Position numbers and translations under genes: made by a program. Of a DNA stretch of 64,000 nt, positions 56,063-64,000 are shown piece after piece. This DNA is from Heterobasidion occidentale (lineage: Eukaryota; Basidiomycota; Agaricomycetes; Russulales; Bondarzewiaceae): positions 124,001-188,000 of the forward strand of contig JBCAQO010000003.1 in NCBI GenBank assembly GCA_039111635.1. The letters run 5' to 3'. The notes beneath the pieces are model-generated. The model saw only the letters and a list, made by a program, of their open reading frames with translations, was not told the origin of the DNA and made no database searches. Numbering within the stretch: the first letter of the stretch is position 1; each line of letters opens with the position of its first letter.

Positions 56063-58482
56063 ATGTTGCACAGTCGCGATGACTACCATAGCTCACTGTA
56101 AGTCGAAGTCTTATATGTCGAGTGCTGTATCATGGGGTAAATTCATTGCTTTTTGTCTTTGCAAGCCTTAACCAGGACACCGCGAAACCAAGGAACCAGG
56201 TCATACAACACGACACCTGCGGGCTCGACCAGCTCCTCAAGTATTTCCTGACGCAGTGTGTTATTGATGGTGAATATCGATCCAAAGTCGACCAGGACAC
56301 GCTGCTGCAGCAATGTCTCAACAAAGTGCTTCCGATCTGTAACGACCAAGAGATGCAGACGCTCTTACATGCTTAGTGTGTGTCCTGATTCATGGATCAC
56401 TACATTATATTGAAATTTTATTCTCCACAGCTGCACCACTACAGGTGAATATGACGAGACACGGCAGGTATCGTTCACTGGCATCTGTAACTACGCTCTA
56501 CTCAAATTGAGCATACTCGACTGCTTGCCTCTGCGGGGCCCGTCTCCTGATGAGATCCTTTTTCATTGGACACCTGATATAATGACTCCCCAAGGCGACT
56601 GCGAGGAACAAATTTACCAGAGGCGCTTCGTCATCATAACCTCTCTTGCTTCCGCAAGACGCGCATCAAATGAACACCAAAATGTATCCTGGATCATGGC
56701 AGTCGAGAACCTCTGTCAACGTCACCCATCAAATGGATTTGTGTGGCCCGATGTTCTGTCTGCCGTAGAAATGTTATTTTTCCCTGCAGCCATCCCACGA
56801 CCACCGCCGCAGTACAGTAGCACGTCCCCCCACGTTCCATCAGTTTCTCAGCCCAAGAACTTAGATCCATTGGATATAAACGCGCATATGACCGCAGAAT
56901 CAAACACTCGCATACCTTTCTCTCGATATGAGCTGCAGCTATCACGCGTTCGATGCGCAATTCGTGCGACTAATATGTTAAACAGCGCTTTGAGTGTCAA
57001 CCACGTGATCAACTTGGAAATCGTTGGTATGTCCAATAGCTCGACTAGCTCAGGATTTTGATCTCATCTCTCAAACACAGATGATGTGGCCACTATCTGG
57101 TGGTACGATCGCCAGGGCATCGTACGCTCTCAGGCAATGAACTTTATACAAGATCTACCGCGTTTCTTGGTCCTTCTTCTCGCTTTCCAGAGATTCACCC
57201 TCGAGGACTGGGGCATCAACACAGTTCTAAATCCGAATGCTCACAGATTCCACGATGCTACCATGTCTGATGGGGTGAACGTCGCCATCCAAGCGTCGCC
57301 TTTTGAGTTCCAATTTCCGGCTTCTGGTTCGAACGAGGGTACCAAAGTCGAGATCAATCCCAAGGAACTCCTCTATGGTCGATGGGGACTGCGTGGACGG
57401 GCGACGCGTGTGGTAGGTGCTACGAGCCAATCTCGTCAACCCGTGACGGGAGATAGCCTCGACCACATCCCGCTCGTCGTCAAGCTCTCCTGGCCGGAGA
57501 CGTGGCGATGGAGCGAGCAGACCGTGCTAGCCCGTGCCAAGGCGTACGGGAAAGGCAGCCGCTACGTCGAGAATCATCTTCCGGAATTGATTTGCTCGTA
57601 TGATTTTGGCTACTCAACCGGGACGTTTCGCAAGGCTGTTAATGTGTCCGAGTTGAAATACAGTCCGAAGGAGCCCCGAGTGCTTCGGCTAACGCTCTTT
57701 CGACGACTCTATCCCCTGACCATGCTCGGTGGGGAACAATTCGTTGCTGCCTGGCTTGGATGCATTCAATGTGCGTGTCTCTGTTCTGCCATAGACGGTT
57801 GTTCGCTGACTTATGGGATGCAGGCCACTACGTGCTGTGGACGAAGGGCGTCCGACACAACGACCCTAGCTTGGCCAATCTGATGCTCCGGCGCACGAAT
57901 GACAAGTACTACGGGGTGATGAACGACTGGGACCTTGCCACCGTGGTGGGCGAGTCCCCGGAGAAGCGGGGTGAAGTGACAGGTACTGTGCTGTTCATGG
58001 CGCAGGATGCACTCCTCAGGGTCGCGATGGAGCAGGAAGATCAGCATATTTACCGGTATGACCTCGAGGCCTTCGTCTGGATCCTCTTTTGGGTCTGCGT
58101 CCGGTACAAAGACACCCGCCTCATTCCGCACCCACCATTGAGTGATTGGAACACTTCCGATGTCATCAAATTCTTATATCAGAAGCAGGGCCAGATGGAC
58201 CCCCAGTTGACTAAGCACATTCCAGAAAGGCCCACAGACTCATGGAAGAGTGAGTGGTCTTTGGTCTCAAAGCTCCTGCACTGGATGCACAAGGATTTAC
58301 CCCTCCGGGAAGTCCAAGAGGGGCACGAAGAGCCTGCGGACATCGCGACATACCTAGCGTTCATGGAGGTCCTCACTAACGTCGGCCAGTCGCATGTGCA
58401 GCTGCGCTGGCTGCTCGATATCGCTCTCCCAGTGCAGACAGGACGCCTCCGACATCAGGGACCTGGACAATCTAGATGGTAG
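56063..58482 (+). CDS. FunK1 fungal-type protein kinase, copy C (intact)
   Basis: Exons join(56063..56097,56166..56375,56431..57026,57081..57770,57824..58482); every phase agrees and the product is 729 residues. It starts MLHSRDDYHSSL. The N-terminal part contains HDTCGLDQLLKYFLTQCV, QDTLLQQCLNKVLPIC, FTGICNYALLKLSILD and NGFVWPDVLSAVEM. The kinase part includes WWYDRQGIVRSQAMNFIQ, a variable linker, PLVVKLSWPE (Lys of the ATP site), RRLYPLTMLGGEQF, YVLWTKGVRHNDPSLANL (catalytic Asp), NDWDLA (metal-binding Asp), TVLFMAQDAL and YRYDLEAFVWILFWVC. FunK1 kinases are expanded in mushroom-forming fungi; substrates are unknown. It is the only undamaged copy of three in the window. It is divergent from the deacylase gene and followed by C2H2 gene 4. 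Confidence 0.88.
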
Positions 58483-59149
58483 ATTTAATTCGATTTCAAC
58501 GGCTGTGTTTGCCATGGTGTTGAGGGACGATCAATAACCAAACCACTGTTGAACAGACAACCAACACGGTGTAAGGAGAGGGTTCGAGTTTGAATCTGAG
58601 AGCATTGCGTTTTGTTTATTCAAATCAAACCGCCGCGACATCTCCGCGGTGCATGGTGGCATCGTGCTCCTTACCACTCTTCAATGCATGTTTAGGCATG
58701 GCATGCACAAGCACGGTCGAACGATCCTCAATATTGTCACAGCCAACGAGTGACGCCGCACATCAGCGAACAAAGTAAGACTGCAAATACGGTATCTGGT
58801 ATGCTAGCACACTTTTGGACGGGCACGGTTGGTAAAAGCTTACATGCACGGTCCGGAGAACAGACGACTGTTTTGCCAAGTATAAGCAAACTCTCATGTT
58901 CTCAACACGTGTCCCTTGAGCGCCGCACACAATGCTATTTCTTGACGAACGGGCAGAGTGTTTGTTTTGTATGAGCACATGCCACAACGCTGCGAGCAGC
59001 GCCTTGACTCATCGTCTGTGTGTACTCGACGCGCTCCGCAGACTCCTTTCCATATTGGCGGAATCTAGCCCAAGCCGCATTCGCACCGCGAGGACACGAT
59101 CTTCAAACTGGCGGAGCTATAACATAGAACTTAAGTAGTCAGACCAGCG
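58483..59149. other. Intergenic region shared with 9.7-10.5 kb
   Basis: It contains the inverted counterpart of 10,140-10,430 (caaatcaaaccgccgcgaca). No gene was found. It belongs to the large duplicated block. Confidence 0.4.
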
Positions 59150-59780
59150 GCGATGTCTCGAACGCGCTGATGGGTCATCTAGGACCCCAAAAAAGTTAAG
59201 GCGAGGAACGCAACATCTGAAAGTAAGTAGGGAGGGAGAAAAGCTTCCGCAGAGACATAGCACGGAGTAACAATCACCTGGATCAGGCCTGTAAAGAAAA
59301 GGAGTCGACGGAGACGCTCTGATGCCACCTGGCGATCGCGACAACGATCGAGATGTAAGGTCGCGGTTCCAGACGGACGATGCCCCGCCCAAGATCACAC
59401 GGGACCAAACAAAACCTCTGCACAACACCCTACAACACCTCGGGCAGTCGGACGCGACATTATTGTCTACAGTCCGAATTCACAATCAGATGATCGTAAA
59501 CAGCTGTAACCAGGCCCAGCTATCCTTAAATGAAGCCTCGCTTTGTTTGTGGTCGCGCCGCGCTTCTCTGCCACAGTGGACAGCACAAAGCACCGGCGGA
59601 ACTTGTTAGTCGCGCGGTTGTTCCCGCTGGGCGCGTGTGAATTGAGGGTGTATGCATTCCTTTGTTCATGCGTAGTAAGGATGACCATAAAAGCGCGGAG
59701 GGGAGACAGATGGTGCGACAGCCCCACTGCTACTTACTTGACCACTACGAGACTTCAATCCCACTTGTCCTCTGAAAACA
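59150..59780 (+). promoter_or_regulatory. Upstream region of C2H2 gene 4, lacking the palindrome
   Basis: It shares with the other copies the ggtgtatgcattcctttgtt block (about 59,648), the cacagtggacagcacaaagcacc block and the ccaggcgatcgcgacaacgatcgagatgtaa-type block (about 59,330). Where copies 1-3 carry the palindrome, this copy passes directly from the ggatcagg segment to the agacatagcacgg segment. About 70 nt including the element appear deleted. I mark the whole stretch as promoter by comparison. Confidence 0.5.
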
Positions 59781-61859
59781 ATGTCCGACCTAGACGAGCT
59801 TATTAGGATGGTCTTCCGGGACACCTGCGACGGTGTGCCCGTCTTAGACCCCGATTGCCAATTCGATATGACCAGCTTCGATTTCCCCCTAATGCGTTCA
59901 ATGTGGAAGTTCTTCCGGACGCGTCCGCATTTGGCCTGGCGGGCGCGGACCTGGTGCCACCCGAGGGAACACAAGAAGAAGCCGACTTGATGCAGATGCT
60001 GTAGGTATGGTTCATATTGGGCTATGCATATTCAACGCCAATCTGACCTTCTGCAGGAAAATGGAATCAGCGTCAGCGGGGTCCCGTACATAGACAACAA
60101 CTGTAACCAAGGCCCTTCCTTTACCTTCCCGTCCGGCACCACATCCGCCATGACCATGTCTGCAACCGACGAGAACGGACATGCCACACAGTCCGCCGTG
60201 GATCCTGAATGGCTTTCGCAGAGTAAGTCGACATGGATGTACTGTGGCATTATACATCGCCACTAACGCGCCATAGTTTCGCCAGACTACACGAGACCCG
60301 CTCCCCAGCTTTTGCCGCCTGCACTAACCTCCTTGGAGGGCTTCGCAATAGGCAACGAGACAATGCCACCGCCATCCATCGCCCGCAGAAAGAGGCAGGC
60401 GGAAGCTGACAGTGCCGGATGGCATACCGCCAAGCGCGGGAGGTGGAGTGGTATGAGCGCGATAGAGGAAATCACTCCATCCCCGCAACCAGAATCTAGT
60501 AGGCTCTTGAGAGCCTACGAAAGCACTGAGGGCAATGCCCTCAAGCATAACAACTTCACAACAAGAACTTTCGGCGGCGAGGACAATTTTCTCGCCGCCG
60601 GTTCAGTCCCGGTCGCTGTGCCATCGTCAGCCCAAGGGCTTTGGCCTACAATGCCATCAAGCCTGGCCTCGGCGACGCAGACGCCGTTCATGACCGCTGA
60701 ACCCAGCGGCCAACCCTTTTCTCTCCCGATCGGCACACAGCCCACAGTCCAGCAGCCCGCACCGATGCTGCCATGGGATACGATACCAGAGACGCATCAG
60801 CTATTCGGCTCGTTGCCGTATATGCCGACGGAGTACGGCTTCGACTTCGCCCAGCCGCCTTTCACCACCGCAGAACAGTCGCCCCACGAGGAATTGCTGC
60901 CATGGCTGTCAAGCGCTGAGATGGAGGATGTCCTCTTGCTGCGGTCGATGCCTTGCATGCCGATCGAGAACAACCTTGATGCGTCCTTCGCCCCTGTCGC
61001 CACACAGCCCTCCGACCAAGCCGAGCTGACGCCGCAGCCATCGAGGTACGCACTAAGGAGTCGACAGCCTCGTAGAACACGCCACACGAGTCCTGCAGAG
61101 CCTCAGCCTCCGCCCTTCCCCGTCCCCGTCGCCGCGCCTACTTTCGGTATAGAATCAAACCCGACAGAGGACCGAATCCCTTCAGTTGGGATCGCGTCAG
61201 AGACATACGGCTCGTCGTCCTCGTCAACGGCGCCATCGACTGCCAAGCCCCAAAGGCGAAAACAACCCCCTTGCGCTTCCGCGTCATCCTCATCCACGGC
61301 ACCATCGTCAGCCAAGGCAAAAATACAAAAACAACCACCTCGGGCATCCGGCTCAAAGGCGCCATCGACTGCGAAGCCCAAAAAGCGAAAGATTTCTCCT
61401 CCCCAGACATCAGACGCGTCATCCTCCTCATCGACGGCACCATCGACCGCCAAGCCCCAGAAGCGCAGACGGCCCCCTCAGACACCGTACGACCCGAACG
61501 GAATCGGGTGCCATATCTGCAAGGGAGGCTTCACGAGGCAGTCGGAGGTGACGAAGCACCTCAAGACCAACAAGCACCGCCTGAACGAATTCGCGTTGCT
61601 GTACCCGGAACTGGAACTGTGTGCGTCGCAGCTGAAGAAAAATTTTGTGTGCCCTGAATGCGGTAAGGGGATGGTCAGAGCGTGGGTATTGGTTCGACAC
61701 TTGGAACTGAAACACAGGGATATTGCGAGAAAAGTGGGCGTGAAAACTGTGGACGATGCAGGTGCGGAGGCTGTAGACGATGCGGAAGTGGAGAGAGTGG
61801 ATGAGTCAGACGCGGAGACAGTGGACGACGCAGACGCGGATGACGATGAGTCGGATTGA
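59781..61859 (+). CDS. Two-finger C2H2 zinc-finger protein, family copy 4 (exon 1 damaged)
   Basis: It starts MSDLDELIRMVFRDTCDGVP. Within exon 1 the frame breaks at about 59,888: the expected NAFNVEVLPDASAFGLAGAD continues one frame away. That frame ends QML then TAG just before the GTATGG donor, where paralogues have Glu. Exon 2 (60057..60222) and exon 3 (60278..61859) are open and in phase. Exon 3 has four linker repeats (PSTAKPQRRKQPPCAS, PSSAKAKIQKQPPRAS, PSTAKPKKRKISPPQTS, PSTAKPQKRRRPPQ), finger 1 CHICKGGFTRQSEVTKH-x5-H, and finger 2 CPECGKGMVRAWVLVRH-x4-H. It ends with the longest acidic tail of the family (VDDAGAEAVDDAEVER..DDDESD). Finger 2 here has C-x2-C rather than C-x4-C. The 515-codon rest could still be made from a later start. 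Confidence 0.7.
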
Positions 61860-62401
61860 GCTTCTAGTAGGTGGAGAAGAGATGAAATCAGTTTCTACTC
61901 GTTCAGCGAGTGAAGAATAGTCGGGAGTCTTCATGATGACGACAAGTGACTTGATTTACCTCGCTACCACTGCATAGATCTTGATCCCCTTGATTCTTTG
62001 TAAACAACCCGCACTGCGATTGTGTTTGACCTCAACATGACCGGTATTGATGAGCGGCACCAACGGTTTTCCTAAGAATGCTCTGCGCTATGAGTAGAGG
62101 GAATTAGAGATGATCGATGGAGCGTACAGACGGAATAAACAAGGCTCGTGACGCGCGCGGTCTGTCGGGCCGGGGCGATGATTCGATGAACTACGTGTGT
62201 TTTTCTCAATCGTCTGAGTTCCCGTGTTTGTTATGCATCCGTTGAATGCCAGAAGCCATCGAGATACAGCTTCAGTCGGATACAACATATATCTCCACAA
62301 AAACAGATGCCTACTCGATCACATTGAAGCATGTCGTCTACAAGGCGGTACATTCACCTATTGACTGTAGTATAAGGCTCAACACAGTGTTGAGCAGATC
62401 C
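61860..62401. other. Intergenic region after C2H2 gene 4
   Basis: The first about 200 nt match the 3 prime flank of copies 2 and 3 (catgatgacgacaagt, taccactgcata, cttgat.c..ttgt.aac). The convergent unit X present after copies 2 and 3 is not recognisable here. Confidence 0.45.
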
Positions 62402-62995
62402 TTAGGAATCCATTGCGAAAAAATCCAGTATCCATCGCTGCGCTCGGATTTGCGACTTCCGCAACTGGGTAGCCTCCTTGTCCTCGGCCTGGTCGATCTG
62501 CTGCCACCTCTGTGAAGCCCATAGTATAGAGGTCCATGTCTCTTCATTGGATTCATTGATCGCCGCATACACATCGCTCGTCAAGCCCGAGCACCAGATA
62601 TCGTACGCTGTGAATTTCTTCTTCGGCTCCTCCAGTGCCTGCTTTTCATCAGAGCCTGAGGCAGAAGGCTGAACGCCAGTTCAGCAGGCAGAGTGGTACC
62701 AGTGGCAGTGGATTTCTGATGATCATCGGCGACCGGCGGAGGAATGGCTTCTGAGCCCTCTGACTGAGACACTTTCGTCTCGGGAGGAGGTGGGGGGGGT
62801 GGCATTCAAACACGTCGTGCGAGCTGCTAAAGCGAGAAAGATTCGGATGATAGGCACGTTCGCGTCCTCCTCCTCGAAAAGCCCTAGGTCGTATGGGTCC
62901 ATGGCGTCCAATAACCCTGGATTTATTGTCATCGTATGACAATGGTCATTATTGAACTGCAGCAGGATCACCATAAGTGATTCGTAAACAGTCAT
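62402..62995 (-). pseudogene. C-terminal fragment of a second P-loop ATPase family member
   Basis: The minus strand reads VILLQFNNDHCHTMTINPGL, LDAMDPYDLGLFEEEDANVP and IIRIFLALAARTT, matching VILFQFKND, MDPYDLGIF and DANVPIIRI of the gene at 40.4-43.3 kb. Another frame gives AYDIWCSGLTSDVYAAINES and WASQRWQQID. The P-loop part is absent and frames change, so it is a fragment. It lies between C2H2 gene 4 and unit Z4. Confidence 0.65.
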
Positions 62996-63160
62996 TAGCC
63001 CTCGAATCGATCAGAACTACTTGACTATCAGAGCTGGAGAAAGCAATGTGTCGTGGGCTGACCTTAGCACAGAGAACAGTTGCTGTAAGAAAGGGGCGCG
63101 TCAAATTTGGTGAGAAGATGGTAGACATACCTGCATCTACGACGATGAGGCTGGTATCGA

Positions 63161-64000
63161 GTGACCTCCAGGAGAGGAGAGGCGAGGTCATCGACTGTTC
63201 ATTCGGAAGCGTACAAGCGTCCGCATCAGAGCGCGTGTATATGCACGTGCACCCACGGTCGCTGCTCTCCAGTGCTCTCCCCGCCCCCGCCGTCGACTGA
63301 ATCAACGTCCTCACCACACGGCGTCTCGCCTAGACGGCGCCGGCGCAACATGTCACCGACGCGACTCTCCCGCCTGCCCTCCCCACCGTGCAACGCCACC
63401 CCGCCCGATCCCTGCGCCGGTCGTTTGAGTATGTCCTGGGTCGGCGTATCCTGCGGCACCTCCGTGATTGTGGCCGTCCTGGGCCAATCGCGCTACGTTC
63501 TTGCCCGTGACGTCCCGCCGTTTGTGGCTAGCCATGGCGTACCTCTCTCGCCTGTTACGTCTCTGCCGCCGTTCCTCCACCCTCTGCCTTTTCTGCGCCA
63601 TTCGCTCACGTACCGTCCTGCCGAGCTCGACACCTCATCTGACTGACAGAAAGCCAGAGCATCTCTGCCTTCCTCGTGCACGGTGCCCATGATGCCCCGC
63701 TCACCCAGCCGCACGCGCTCCTCGGTAGTCACATCACCGGCGTGCTCCTCGGTACGCCCTACTCTCGGGTCCGGTGTTCTGCGCGGGTCATCGAGCGTGT
63801 GTGTTGCACGGAAGACGATGAGACGAGGGACGTACGATGGTGACGTTGCGCGATGGCGAAAGGAACGAGTGAGCGGGCGCGCGAGCGCAAGAGACTGAGG
63901 CACACATGATGAGCATAACGTTAACGATCCAGCGCTTTCAGACGCCGCCGCAGAGGATGATCATGCTCGCCGTGTGCGCGGGGCGAGTGCGCAGGTTTGC
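63161..64000 (+). other. Unknown unit Z, copy 4 (runs off the window)
   Basis: An open frame holds SPTRLSRLPSPPCNATPPDP and SVIVAVLGQSRYVLARDV, ending FVASH at a GTACCT or similar donor. A likely second exon after aaagccag (63,658) reads SISAFLVHGAHDAPLTQPHA, LLGSHITGVLLG, ending at GTACGC. A third, after gatccag (63,940), reads RFQTPPQRMIMLAVCAGRV to the window end. This is the best-preserved copy and suggests unit Z is a real intron-containing gene. I do not recognise the family. Similarity to copies at 6.2, 26.2 and 30.4 kb is limited to the first exon. Confidence 0.5.

Noticed and set aside
58560..58610. ggttcgagtttgaatc as a possible tRNA T-arm
   Set aside because: No acceptor stem, D-arm or anticodon stem can be folded around it, and the same stretch is part of duplicated intergenic DNA.
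63890..64000. Minus-strand peptide SMIILCGGV resembling the GMIILGGG motif of deoxyhypusine synthase
   Set aside because: The expected next residues (KHH..NANLMRNGAD) are not found on either side of any possible intron, and two key glycines differ. The plus-strand reading as a third exon of unit Z fits the splice sites better.
1..64000. Transposable element as the cause of the duplications
   Set aside because: I looked for reverse transcriptase, integrase, transposase or long terminal repeats among the readable frames and saw none. The repeated units are gene families with their promoters. A repeat search with a library could still find small non-autonomous elements.

Overview
This window is nuclear DNA of a filamentous basidiomycete fungus, most likely an Agaricomycete. 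Genes are split by short introns of about 50-90 nt with GT..AG ends and CTNAC-like branch sites. The families fit: fungal-type FunK1 kinases, MYND-SET proteins, NACHT-ankyrin proteins with a WLKPPDP motif before the P-loop, and an F-box protein that begins MGQHWILANLDKRQ. There is no sign of operons, bacterial ribosome binding sites or CRISPR arrays, and I found no convincing tRNA or rRNA.

Layout. (1) 1-6.9 kb: the 3 prime end of a SET gene, an F-box gene, a damaged aldo/keto reductase, an F-box relic and relic Z1. (2) 7.1-14.1 kb: a block of C2H2 gene (-), FunK1 kinase (-) and GPI inositol-deacylase relic (+). (3) 14.9-22.7 kb: a damaged NACHT-ankyrin gene (-), unknown unit X1 and a MYND-SET gene (+). 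(4) 22.7-35 kb: C2H2 gene 2 (+), X and Z relics, a broken NACHT gene, a second X and Z, and C2H2 gene 3 (-). (5) 35.8-47.3 kb: mostly conserved core genes (TFIIIA-like zinc-finger protein, proteasome subunit beta-4, 14-3-3) plus a P-loop ATPase and a medium-chain dehydrogenase relic. (6) 49.6-64 kb: FunK1 kinase B, GPI inositol-deacylase, FunK1 kinase C, C2H2 gene 4, a P-loop gene fragment and Z4.

The main theme is duplication and decay. The block at 7.1-14.1 kb is an inverted copy of the block at 52.3-61.9 kb, with the same three genes in the same relative orientation. A wider module (C2H2 gene, then convergent unit X, then unit Z) can be traced at four places. In each family usually one copy is intact: C2H2-3, FunK1-C, and the deacylase at 52-56 kb. 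The others carry one- or two-base frameshifts against their paralogues. The two simplest conserved single-copy genes here, proteasome beta-4 and 14-3-3, read cleanly.

The most novel item is the four-member C2H2 family. It has a conserved acidic N-terminus, a variable number of Pro/Lys/Arg linker repeats, two C-terminal zinc fingers and an acidic tail. Three copies carry a strong palindrome about 560-590 nt upstream of the start codon. Its GTGGCAT half-site also recurs inside intron 2 of all four genes. Autoregulation by this family is a testable inference.
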